Source: Pseudomonadota bacterium
GTDB lineage: Bacteria > Pseudomonadota > Gammaproteobacteria > SZUA-229
DNA length: 7,148 nucleotides
Reading direction: 5' to 3'
Assembly: GCA_015222915.1 (NCBI GenBank)
Contig: JADFWE010000013.1
Coordinates: 1 to 7,148, forward strand
Under the pieces are notes generated by a model. The model saw only the letters and a program-made list of their open reading frames with translations. It searched no databases and was not told the DNA's origin. The translations under genes and the position numbers were made by a program. This document shows positions 1 through 5,561 of this stretch, piece after piece; positions within the stretch are counted from its first letter, which is position 1, and each line of letters starts with the position of its first letter.

Positions 1-717
1 AGGATCAGACTTGTCGTGTACCGGTGCAAAACCGCCCTGCTTGTTCAGATAGATCAAAATAATCTTCGCGTATTTATCACGGGTCTCCTGACCACCCTGC
101 AAACTTAGATCGATCTTGCCATCCGGTCTCACACGTTTGATAAAACCTTTTTTATACTGACCGAAACTCAGGCGCTGAAAAACTTCATTTGTATATAATA
201 CGCCCCAGTGGCTATGATTGATGATGGCTTTGTAACCCAGCTCGGTACTATTGGCTATGATCAGGTCAACTGCCTGCCCGGACTTGAAATCATGCGGTCT
301 GAGATCATCGAGAAACTTGTCGATCTTGGAGGAAGCGGTAATACGCCCATCGATATCACCGATGTACAGGTATACCAGATAAGAACGTCCGGCTTCCATC
401 GGCCGATGCTGTTCAGCAAACGGTACCAGGATATCTTTATCCAGTCCCCAGTCTAAAAAAGCGCCAAATTTATTGGTATCGACAACTTTCAGATAAGCAA
501 ACTCGCCGACCTTCGCCCTGGGCTTCTGAGTGGTCGCTATCGGTCGGTCTTCGGAATCGAGGTACAGGAACACTTCGATAGAGTCACCTTCGACCAGATC
601 AGAAGGCGCAAACTTGAGCGGCAGCAATACCTCACCCAGGTTCTGTGCATCCAGATAAAAACCAAAGTCGACCGCTTTTATCACTTCTAATTCATAAGAC
701 TGGCCAATGGTAATCAT
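1..717 (-). CDS. cvfB: CvfB-family S1 RNA-binding protein (3' end cut by window edge)
   Basis: This frame stays open from an ATG at 715-717 to the left edge, giving 239 residues with no stop, so the C-terminus is outside the window. Family members have tandem S1-type OB folds followed by a winged helix and act as cytoplasmic RNA-binding regulators. Here I see an S1-like unit at about residues 1-62 (MITIGQSYELEVIK, DFGFYLD), a second at about 68-130 (VGEFAYLKVVDTNKFGAFLDWG) and a third at about 145-207 (GQAVDLIIANSTELGYKAII, ending GKIDLSLQ). The last visible residues, GGFAPVHDKSDP, match the start of the winged helix. Roughly 40-60 residues should be missing. The Shine-Dalgarno is weak (GAGAAG just upstream). 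The gene has its own putative promoter overlapping the end of the DUF2132 gene. Family assignment is strong; the RNA target is unknown. Confidence 0.88.
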   Translation of the reverse strand, partial: MITIGQSYELEVIKAVDFGFYLDAQNLGEVLLPLKFAPSDLVEGDSIEVFLYLDSEDRPIATTQKPRAKVGEFAYLKVVDTNKFGAFLDWGLDKDILVPFAEQHRPMEAGRSYLVYLYIGDIDGRITASSKIDKFLDDLRPHDFKSGQAVDLIIANSTELGYKAIINHSHWGVLYTNEVFQRLSFGQYKKGFIKRVRPDGKIDLSLQGGQETRDKYAKIILIYLNKQGGFAPVHDKSDP

Positions 718-744
718 TCTGCTTCTCGATAGTTAACTTCGCAC

Positions 745-770
745 CGGTTACCGTGTTTCTCCAGTAACCG
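745..770 (-). other. Inverted repeat in the cvfB leader
   Basis: CGGTTAC at 745-751 and GTAACCG at 764-770 form a perfect 7-bp inverted repeat around a 12-base loop. It lies between the predicted cvfB transcription start (about 782) and the ATG at 717, so it would be a hairpin in the 5' leader or an operator. No U-tract follows it, so it does not look like a classical terminator of the upstream gene. Function is unknown. Confidence 0.45.
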
Positions 771-788
771 AGATATTTCTCAACACCT

Positions 789-815
789 ATTATACAGGCC
801 ATGCAGCAATGTCAT
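789..815 (-). promoter_or_regulatory. Putative sigma70 promoter of cvfB
   Basis: Read on the minus strand, a perfect TATAAT (-10, 789-794) lies 15 bases downstream of ATGACA (-35, 810-815, 5 of 6 matches). The short 15-base spacing weakens the call. The -35 overlaps the stop codon of the DUF2132 gene. Predicted transcription start is near 782, giving a leader of about 65 bases. Confidence 0.5.
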
Positions 816-1042
816 GGGTGATTATTTTTCTGAATATCGAGATAGAGAGTTTCCACCGCTTTCCTCGCCCACGGTGTCTTACGCAGGAATTTCAGGCTGG
901 ATTTCACTGATGGTTCATTCTGAAAGCAGCGGATATTGATACGTTCGCCAAGAACATCCCAGCCCAGAGACTCAACGAGACTGGTGACGATGAATTCAAG
1001 TGTTTTACCGTGTAACGGATTATTGATTTGCTGAGGAGTCAT
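812..1042 (-). CDS. VF530 family (DUF2132) small protein
   Basis: This is a 76-residue protein, full length for the VF530/DUF2132 family. The conserved blocks are all present: [10 protein letters not shown] (residues 7-16), [14 protein letters not shown] (27-40) and [17 protein letters not shown] (44-60), followed by a short tail. The family is small, widespread in proteobacteria and annotated as putatively DNA-binding from its fold; no established cellular role is known to me. I chose the ATG at 1040-1042 because family members normally begin a few residues before NNPLHG. An in-frame TTG at 1049-1051 would add three residues (MKN), and neither start has a convincing Shine-Dalgarno. It is likely a single-gene unit with its own promoter upstream. 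There is no signal peptide or membrane segment, so it should be cytoplasmic. Confidence 0.85.
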   Translation of the reverse strand: MTPQQINNPLHGKTLEFIVTSLVESLGWDVLGERINIRCFQNEPSVKSSLKFLRKTPWARKAVETLYLDIQKNNHP

Positions 1043-1078
1043 ATTTTTCAAGATAAGAGAAGTAATACTGAAATACGG

Positions 1079-1106
1079 GTTATAACTGAGATAAATTTTC
1101 TGTCAT
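1079..1106 (-). promoter_or_regulatory. Putative sigma70 promoter of the DUF2132 gene
   Basis: On the minus strand, ATGACA (-35, 1101-1106, 5 of 6) and TATAAC (-10, 1079-1084, 5 of 6) are separated by 16 bases. Predicted start of transcription is near 1072, about 30 bases before the ATG at 1042. The site lies in the gap after relA, so this small gene need not depend on read-through from relA. No obvious relA terminator was seen in this gap. Confidence 0.5.
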
Positions 1107-1153
1107 CAGTATCGCTAAAATACAATTTATCGTTTGCAGCTTAAGTGGCATCA

Positions 1154-3334
1154 TCACTGCTGGGCAGTCTCTCCATTGGCACCGCGGCTAACGTCTATAA
1201 CATTTCGCTGTTGCATGATCTTATCCATGACCCGGGTCAGCTGCTGCAGGTCACGGATCTCGATGGTAACCGCCATGCGTGCTGTCTGCTCGGATTTATT
1301 CGACATGGTATTGACGGCGATAACATTGATCTTATCATCTGACAGCGTTCTTGTGATATCACTGAGCAGGCCATGCCGGTCATTGGCATGGATAAGGATG
1401 TTGACCGGGTAACTTCGTACGTCAGTATCACCCCACTCCACTTCGATCAGACGTGCCTGATCTTTCTCTTTGAGGTGCAGGATATTATTACAGTCCTTGC
1501 GATGCACGCTCACCCCTCTATCCTTGGTGATAAACCCGATGATCTCATCATGCGGTACCGGCATGCAGCAGTTGGCGATCGTGGTCAGCAGGTTACCGAC
1601 GCCCAGTACGTTGATGCTACTGTTCGACGTTTTTTTCTGCCTGTGACGTATCGATGCCTGCACCGGAATCGTATCGTCGTTGTTCAGGCGCTCATCGAAT
1701 TCGTGCATCATCGATGACATCTGCGCGAGACTGATATCACCGCGCCCCAGGTTGATATAGAACTTGTCCGCAGACTCCAGTTTGAAATGTTCGACTATCT
1801 CTTCCATGTCCGGACGGATGCCATGGCGTTTGAACTCACGTTCGCACAGCGCTTTTCCTTCGAGGTAATTCCTCTCTGCATCCTGTTTTCTGAACCAGCC
1901 GCGGATGCGGTTACGGGCGCGTGATGTCTTGATGTAACCCAGATGCGAGATCAGCCAGTCACGTCGCGGTGATGCCTCTTTCGTGGTCAGAATTTCGACA
2001 CGCTCACCATTCTTCAACGGATAGGTCAGCTGCACGATACGGCCATTTACCTTGGCACCACGACAACGGTGCCCGATCTCGGTGTGTACCGCGTAAGCAA
2101 AATCCAGTGGTGTGCCTCCCTCGGGCAGATCTATAACTCGGCCTTCGGGGGTCAATACAAACACCCGGTCACTGAACATCTCCGACTTGAAGTTCTCCAT
2201 GAGTTCATCATCATCAGACTGCGTAGTGTCGAGCAGCCGGCGCAGCGATTCGATGCCAGACTGCAGATTAGCCTTGCCGCTGCCTGCTTCCTTATAACGC
2301 CAGTGCGCTGCCACCCCGAACTCGGCAAACTCGTGCATCTGCTTTGTCCTTATCTGCACTTCCACGGGTTTGCCACGCGGTCCGTAGACCGCAGTGTGCA
2401 GCGACTGGTAGCCGTTCTCTTTCGGGTTGGCGATATAGTCATCAAACTCTTTATTGATGTGACGCCACTGAGCATGTACCAGTCCGAGCACGACATAACA
2501 TTCAGCGATATCATCGACGATGACACGCACCGCGCGCACGTCGAACAACTCGTGAAAACTTCGAGACTTGGATATCATCTTTTTCCAGATACTGTAGATG
2601 TGTTTGGGGCGTCCGCAGACATCGGCATGGATATGTTCAGATTCAGTCATCTTCTGGATCTTATCGACGATATCGACGATGAACTGCTCACGCTCCTCAC
2701 GCTTCTCATCGAGATTTTTAGCGATGCGCCTGTAGGTATCCGGTTCGAGATAACGGAAAGCCAGGTCTTCGAGTTCCCACTTCAGCTGACCGATGCCGAG
2801 ACGGTTGGCGATCGGGGCAAAGATATCGAGACTCTCCTGTGCGATCTCCTGCTGCTCGTAGGCATCGGCCAGTTTTAACTGGCGCAGGCGCTGCACGCGG
2901 AATGCCAGCTTGATCAATACCGCCCGTACATCGTCCACCATCGACAGTAGCATACGGCGCAGACGCTCTACCTGCTCCGGTGAGGCATCATCACGTTCCC
3001 CGCGAAAGGCATGTAACTGGATAACGCTGTCGACCAGATGAGCGATCTCTTTGCCGAAATCTTTTTCCAGCTGTTCAATACTGACACTGCTGGTCAGACG
3101 GCGACTGCTTAACAGGGTAACGGTGAGCGTGGTTTCATCACTGCCCAGTTCACTGAGCAGCAGAGCCACATCCAGGCTGTTCGGCATCGAGCCTTCGACC
3201 GGCAGATTCCAGACCATCTTACAGGCACGGCGCAACAGGCTATCGGATTCGGCATCGACCCCGATTAGCTGATGCAGATACTGATCAATAGTAAAATCTT
3301 TGGTGATCTGATTGAAATAACGTGTTTTTTGCAT
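1154..3334 (-). CDS. relA: RelA, monofunctional (p)ppGpp synthetase (GTP pyrophosphokinase)
   Basis: RelA transfers pyrophosphate from ATP to GTP or GDP to make (p)ppGpp on ribosomes stalled with uncharged tRNA. The 726-residue length fits RelA. The N-terminal hydrolase region (about 30-150) has lost the metal-binding His-Asp pair: the expected LLHD-type motif reads LLSSRRL (74-80), so no hydrolase activity is expected. The synthetase domain (about 230-345) carries RPKHIYSIW (242-250), the EFDD signature (296-299) typical of RelA rather than the RxKD of bifunctional SpoT/Rel, and YQSLHT (309-314). A TGS domain (about 388-452, HTEIGHRC) follows, then the helical region, the conserved Cys region (CC 589-590, DC 614-615) and an ACT domain (about 642-716). 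The ATG lacks a clear Shine-Dalgarno. The neighbour is fur, not the rlmD/mazG of E. coli. A separate SpoT is expected elsewhere in the genome. Confidence 0.96.
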   Translation of the reverse strand: MQKTRYFNQITKDFTIDQYLHQLIGVDAESDSLLRRACKMVWNLPVEGSMPNSLDVALLLSELGSDETTLTVTLLSSRRLTSSVSIEQLEKDFGKEIAHLVDSVIQLHAFRGERDDASPEQVERLRRMLLSMVDDVRAVLIKLAFRVQRLRQLKLADAYEQQEIAQESLDIFAPIANRLGIGQLKWELEDLAFRYLEPDTYRRIAKNLDEKREEREQFIVDIVDKIQKMTESEHIHADVCGRPKHIYSIWKKMISKSRSFHELFDVRAVRVIVDDIAECYVVLGLVHAQWRHINKEFDDYIANPKENGYQSLHTAVYGPRGKPVEVQIRTKQMHEFAEFGVAAHWRYKEAGSGKANLQSGIESLRRLLDTTQSDDDELMENFKSEMFSDRVFVLTPEGRVIDLPEGGTPLDFAYAVHTEIGHRCRGAKVNGRIVQLTYPLKNGERVEILTTKEASPRRDWLISHLGYIKTSRARNRIRGWFRKQDAERNYLEGKALCEREFKRHGIRPDMEEIVEHFKLESADKFYINLGRGDISLAQMSSMMHEFDERLNNDDTIPVQASIRHRQKKTSNSSINVLGVGNLLTTIANCCMPVPHDEIIGFITKDRGVSVHRKDCNNILHLKEKDQARLIEVEWGDTDVRSYPVNILIHANDRHGLLSDITRTLSDDKINVIAVNTMSNKSEQTARMAVTIEIRDLQQLTRVMDKIMQQRNVIDVSRGANGETAQQ

Positions 3335-3364
3335 ATCGCGAAATAACTTTGGTGGATGTCAGTG

Positions 3365-3392
3365 TCTATACAAATACATCGGGCAATGTAAA
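3365..3392 (-). promoter_or_regulatory. Putative sigma70 promoter of relA
   Basis: On the minus strand, TTTACA (-35, 3387-3392, 5 of 6) and TATAGA (-10, 3365-3370, 4 of 6) are 16 bases apart. The predicted start near 3358 leaves a leader of about 24 bases before the relA ATG. It sits downstream of the fur terminator, consistent with relA being transcribed separately from fur. Confidence 0.45.
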
Positions 3393-3435
3393 AACAGTAA
3401 GTATTAGAGTAGAAGATACTCTGTAAGTTTTACTG

Positions 3436-3485
3436 AAAAGAAGAAAGAAAAAGATCGATCATACGCATGAAAAGGTGACGATCTT
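3436..3485 (-). terminator. Probable Rho-independent terminator of fur
   Basis: Reading in the fur direction, AAGATCG (3479-3485) pairs perfectly with CGATCTT (3451-3457). The stem can be extended by TCA/TGA with one bulged base, and the remaining loop is about 14 bases. It is followed at once by a T-rich run, TTTCTTTCTTCTTTT (3436-3450). It begins about 25 bases after the fur stop codon. The stem is AT-rich and the T-tract is interrupted by C, so efficiency is uncertain. Confidence 0.65.
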
Positions 3486-3510
3486 TCGAAAGTTTTCAAG
3501 GTTGGTGGAG

Positions 3511-3927
3511 CTATTTACCCTTCTGGCATTCAGGGCACATGCCATACAGGGTCAGGCTATGGTCGGTCACTTCATAACCCTTGGAGGCGGCGACCTCGCG
3601 CTGGCGTTTTTCGATCGTCTCATCAAAAAATTCTTCAACTTTACCGCAGTTGACGCAGACGATATGGTCGTGGTGGCCTTTCTCGTTGAGTTCAAAAACC
3701 GCCTGCCCGCTCTCGAAATGATGCCGTTCGACCAGCCCGGCACTTTCGAACTGTGTCAGTACACGATATACCGTCGCCAGTCCTATCTCCTCGCCATCAT
3801 CGAGTAAGGCACGATAGATATCCTCTGCACTCTGATGACGAACTTTCGATGCTTCCAGGAACTCCAGAATTTTCATTCGTGGTAGCGTTACTTTCAGCCC
3901 GGCTTTTTTTAAATCACTTGATTCCAT
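3511..3927 (-). CDS. fur: Ferric uptake regulator Fur
   Basis: Fur is a cytoplasmic dimeric metal-dependent repressor of iron uptake genes; Fe(II)-loaded Fur binds 19-bp Fur boxes. The 138-residue protein is the normal length. Residues 1-83 form the winged-helix DNA-binding domain (GLKVTLPRMKILEFL, then SAEDIYRALLDDGEEIGLATVYRVLTQF read in two blocks), and 84-138 the dimerisation domain. The metal ligands are all visible: His31, Glu79, the GHHDH cluster (His85, His86, His88), Cys91-x2-Cys94, Glu near 103-106, His123 and the C-terminal Cys131-x2-Cys134. The ATG at 3925-3927 gives the canonical N-terminus, although the Shine-Dalgarno is weak. The gene is divergent from bamE, and its predicted promoter contains a Fur-box-like palindrome, so autorepression is likely. 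The terminator at 3436-3485 separates it from relA. Confidence 0.97.
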   Translation of the reverse strand: MESSDLKKAGLKVTLPRMKILEFLEASKVRHQSAEDIYRALLDDGEEIGLATVYRVLTQFESAGLVERHHFESGQAVFELNEKGHHDHIVCVNCGKVEEFFDETIEKRQREVAASKGYEVTDHSLTLYGMCPECQKGK

Positions 3928-3992
3928 AAATTTCTACTGATTCTCACGGTCATATACGGTAGTATTTCCGCCCGTTAGAGAAAAACCACCTT

Positions 3993-4021
3993 TTGGATCA
4001 CCATTTAAACACGTTTATGAT
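3993..4021 (+). promoter_or_regulatory. Putative bamE promoter overlapping the fur promoter
   Basis: On the plus strand, TTGGAT (-35, 3993-3998, 3 of 6) and TATGAT (-10, 4016-4021, 5 of 6) are 17 bases apart. The predicted start near 4028 lies inside the Fur-box-like palindrome. The -10 overlaps the fur -10 on the other strand base for base, so the two polymerases should compete. The weak -35 keeps confidence modest. Confidence 0.45.
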
Positions 4022-4046
4022 ACTGAGAACCACTCTCATCTGGCAG
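4017..4046 (-). promoter_or_regulatory. Putative fur promoter with Fur site in the spacer
   Basis: On the minus strand, CTGCCA (-35, 4041-4046, 4 of 6) and TATCAT (-10, 4017-4022, 5 of 6) are 18 bases apart, and the Fur-box-like palindrome occupies nearly the whole spacer. Predicted transcription start is near 4010, giving a fur leader of about 83 bases. The geometry is that of a promoter repressed by its own product. Confidence 0.58.
4024..4038. promoter_or_regulatory. Fur-box-like operator
   Basis: TGAGAACCACTCTCA matches the 7-1-7 Fur pattern TGAGAATnATTCTCA at 12 of 14 defined positions, with outer arms TGAGA/TCTCA perfectly palindromic. It is flanked on the left by GATAC, close to the GATAA extension seen in longer Fur boxes. 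Its place between the fur -35 and -10, and over the predicted bamE start, supports function. Binding itself is inferred, not shown. Confidence 0.62.
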
Positions 4047-4084
4047 GTTCGGCGATTTTTTTGCCACCCCGTGAAGAAAAAGTT

Positions 4085-4123
4085 CGGCCGAAATTCCGGC
4101 CAGAATTGCGGCCAGAGTTCCGG
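4085..4123. repeat. 12-bp tandem repeat in the bamE leader
   Basis: Three consecutive 12-base units (CGGCCGAAATTC, CGGCCAGAATTG, CGGCCAGAGTTC) plus a final CGG. The units differ at two to four positions. GGCCG (4086-4090) and CGGCC (4097-4101) could pair as a small hairpin. The run lies between the predicted bamE transcription start and the preferred start codon. If translated from an upstream start it would encode the four-residue repeat GRNS-GQNC-GQSS. Confidence 0.75.
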
Positions 4124-4166
4124 ACATGCCCAAAATCACAGACAAACCCGGACTCCATGGCCGGCT

Positions 4167-4505
4167 TTGTTCCGCAGACTCCCCTTTCTCTCTGTAGTCT
4201 GCAGCGTCGTTTTTCTCAGCGCCTGCTCCTCATGGCTGCCCGAGGCTTATAAACTGGACCTGCAGCAGGGGAACACGGTAAAACTTGAACAGTTAGAAGC
4301 TCTCGAGATCGGTATGAGCAAAGATGAAGTCCGCCGTATCATGGGTTCACCGATGTTATCCGACCCCTTCCACAACCAGCGCTGGGATTATATCTACCGT
4401 TTTATGCCAAGAAAGGGCTTTGAGAGAAAGTCGTTGCTGACCCTGTATTTTGATAATAGTGACCACTTGATCACCATCGATGACTCACAATACATTGAGC
4501 CATAG
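4167..4505 (+). CDS. bamE: BamE (SmpA/OmlA), lipoprotein of the outer-membrane assembly complex
   Basis: BamE is a small outer-membrane lipoprotein that supports BamA/BamD in inserting beta-barrel proteins. From a TTG at 4167 the product is 112 residues, close to the 113 of E. coli BamE. It starts with an ideal lipoprotein signal: MFRR, a hydrophobic core, and the lipobox LSAC with the acylated Cys at residue 20. Ser at +2 favours sorting to the outer membrane. The mature part shows YKLDLQQGN (28-36), LEIGMSKDEVRRIMGSPMLS (46-65), DPFHNQRWDYIYRF (66-79) and LTLYFDNSDHL (91-101), the SmpA/OmlA core. The frame is open further upstream (GTG 4071, ATG 4017, TTG 3993), but those would place about 30-60 extra residues before the signal, and the last two coincide with promoter elements. 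No start has a strong Shine-Dalgarno, so the start is an inference. It is convergent with rnfH. Confidence 0.9.
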   Translation: MFRRLPFLSVVCSVVFLSACSSWLPEAYKLDLQQGNTVKLEQLEALEIGMSKDEVRRIMGSPMLSDPFHNQRWDYIYRFMPRKGFERKSLLTLYFDNSDHLITIDDSQYIEP

Positions 4506-4592
4506 GCTGGATGTATTGAATGAAAAATGAAAAAGCATTCGCTAGTCAGACACTACCGTTGCCGAAACCGTTTTTAATTTTTCACTATTTGA

Positions 4593-4608
4593 CCTCCAGG
4601 GATGGAGG
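4593..4608. other. Hairpin between convergent bamE and rnfH
   Basis: CCTCCA (4593-4598) and TGGAGG (4603-4608) form a perfect 6-bp stem with the loop GGGA. It lies in the 151-base gap between the stop codons of bamE and rnfH. No T-run follows directly on either strand, so it may help stop transcription or protect 3' ends, but it is not a textbook intrinsic terminator. Confidence 0.45.
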
Positions 4609-4617
4609 AAATACTGA

Positions 4618-4636
4618 GAATCGTCGGGAACGATTC
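4618..4636. other. Second hairpin between bamE and rnfH
   Basis: GAATCGT (4618-4624) and ACGATTC (4630-4636) form a perfect 7-bp stem around the loop CGGGA. It starts nine bases after the previous hairpin and ends 20 bases from the rnfH stop. Like its partner it lacks a following T-run. Together they may form a bidirectional 3'-end structure for the convergent genes. Confidence 0.45.
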
Positions 4637-4656
4637 CAGTGCACTATTCATTGCTC

Positions 4657-4968
4657 CTACCCGCCCTTCTTCATCACCTTGCCTTCGGCTGCACGCTTAC
4701 GTCTAACCTCTTTCGGATCAGCGATCAGCGGCCGGTAGATCTCTACCCTGTCACCATCGGATAATACGGCAGTCATCTTTGCGGCTTTGCCGAAGATGCC
4801 TACATCGGCGTCTTCCAGCCGGTCTTCCAGTTCAGGGAAATCCATCATGATACCCGACTGCACGATGGCCGCACCGATGGTGGTGCCGGCATCGACATTT
4901 ACCGCGCGGATGACCTGTTTTTCCGGTGTGGCATAAGCCACTTCTACATTGATGCTTTCGATACTCAT
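4657..4968 (-). CDS. rnfH: RnfH family ubiquitin-fold protein
   Basis: This 103-residue protein belongs to the RnfH (UPF0125) family, a beta-grasp, ubiquitin-like fold related to ThiS/MoaD. The role is not established; the name comes from linkage to rnf electron-transport genes in some bacteria. Visible family motifs are VEVAYATPEKQ (8-18), VGIFGK (56-61) and DGDRVEIYRPLIADPKEVRR (71-90). The start is well supported: GGGAG (4975-4979) lies six bases before the ATG. It follows ratA by 27 bases on the same strand, the usual ratA-rnfH pair, so co-transcription is likely. An oddity is the C-terminus, a basic tail ending KKGG; a terminal Gly-Gly resembles activated sulfur carriers and ubiquitin-like modifiers, whereas I recall E. 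coli RnfH ending without it. Confidence 0.94.
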   Translation of the reverse strand: MSIESINVEVAYATPEKQVIRAVNVDAGTTIGAAIVQSGIMMDFPELEDRLEDADVGIFGKAAKMTAVLSDGDRVEIYRPLIADPKEVRRKRAAEGKVMKKGG

Positions 4969-4995
4969 AACTAACTCCCGTTAGAAAAGCCGCTA

Positions 4996-5439
4996 CTAAG
5001 GCCGCTCCCCGTAGACTTCGACCGCACGTTTACAGAAAGCATCGACCAGAGAACTGGCTATCTGCGTAAAGATCGGTTTGGCGGCTATCGACATCATGGC
5101 GTTGTCAAATTCGAATTCAAGATCCAGATTAACCTTGCAGGCATTCTCGGTTTTCAGAGCATCGAACTGCCAGAAACCTCTCAGCTTCTTGAATGGGCCA
5201 TCGACCAGCTCCAGCTCGATGCGATGGTCTTTATATAATCGGTTATGGGTAGTGAAGGTTTTATTCAACACCCCCTTGGCGATCTCTACCGAGGCGATCA
5301 TCTCGGTTTCAGATTCACTTTTTACTGCAGATGAACGGCACCAGGGCAAAAAGGTTGCGTAATCGGCAACGTCGTTAACCAGCCGGTACATCTCTGCCGG
5401 TGAATAATGCACCAGTGCGCTTCTTTGGATATGTGACAT
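4996..5439 (-). CDS. ratA: RatA / COQ10-like START-domain protein
   Basis: This 147-residue protein is full length for the type II toxin-antitoxin family RatA / ubiquinone-binding COQ10-like family of the SRPBCC (START) superfamily. In E. coli RatA was reported to bind the 50S subunit and block 70S formation, while the fold suggests a lipid or quinone ligand; which role applies here is open. Motifs seen: HIQRSALVHYSPAEMYRLV (3-21), NDVADYATFLPWC (22-34), GPFKKLRGFW (81-90) and the amphipathic C-terminal helix after KPIFTQIASSLVDAFCKRA (121-139). The ATG at 5437-5439 gives the canonical N-terminus; I see no strong Shine-Dalgarno. It leads the ratA-rnfH pair. The usual divergent neighbour smpB is missing; instead a transporter lies 122 bases upstream on the same strand. 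That gap contains a 10-bp palindrome, ATACCGGTAT (5485-5494), and no convincing terminator. Confidence 0.93.
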   Translation of the reverse strand: MSHIQRSALVHYSPAEMYRLVNDVADYATFLPWCRSSAVKSESETEMIASVEIAKGVLNKTFTTHNRLYKDHRIELELVDGPFKKLRGFWQFDALKTENACKVNLDLEFEFDNAMMSIAAKPIFTQIASSLVDAFCKRAVEVYGERP

Positions 5440-5561
5440 AAAACTATAAAACCTGATGGATCGGACCCGGCCCAGCCCCGGAAAATACCGGTATATACGA
5501 CCTGACCAGTGGCTTAGCGGCGGCTAGTCGACCGTTAGTCTATACGGCTTACCCGCCCTGC

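Noticed and set aside
1049..1051. TTG as start of the DUF2132 gene
   Set aside because: The ATG nine bases downstream matches the usual family start and no Shine-Dalgarno favours the TTG.
2660..2680. Tandem 9-mer ATCGACGAT inside relA
   Set aside because: It encodes an Ile-Val-Asp repeat within a helix of RelA and is explained by coding sequence.
2069..2878. Long plus-strand open frame of 269 codons inside relA
   Set aside because: It is antisense to well-conserved relA sequence, resembles no family I recognise, and lacks a Shine-Dalgarno. It is a shadow of codon usage in relA.
3475..3807. Plus-strand open frame over fur
   Set aside because: It lies antisense to the metal-binding half of Fur and reads as its shadow; no independent protein features.
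3932..3946. Second possible Fur site near the fur start codon
   Set aside because: One arm (ATTCTCA) is perfect but the other matches only 3 of 7 positions, about 10 of 14 overall, too weak to call.
3993..4166. N-terminal extension of BamE from TTG 3993 or ATG 4017
   Set aside because: These codons coincide with a -35 and a -10 element and would put 50 or more residues ahead of the lipoprotein signal; the TTG at 4167 gives the family length.
4061..4252. Plus-strand 63-codon frame overlapping the bamE leader and signal region
   Set aside because: Although its internal ATG at 4157 has a GGA upstream, the product is low-complexity, ends inside bamE, and the other frame encodes a clear lipoprotein signal and BamE domain.
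5485..5494. Palindrome ATACCGGTAT between the transporter and ratA
   Set aside because: Ten bases with no clear promoter alignment around it; a palindrome of this size is expected by chance.
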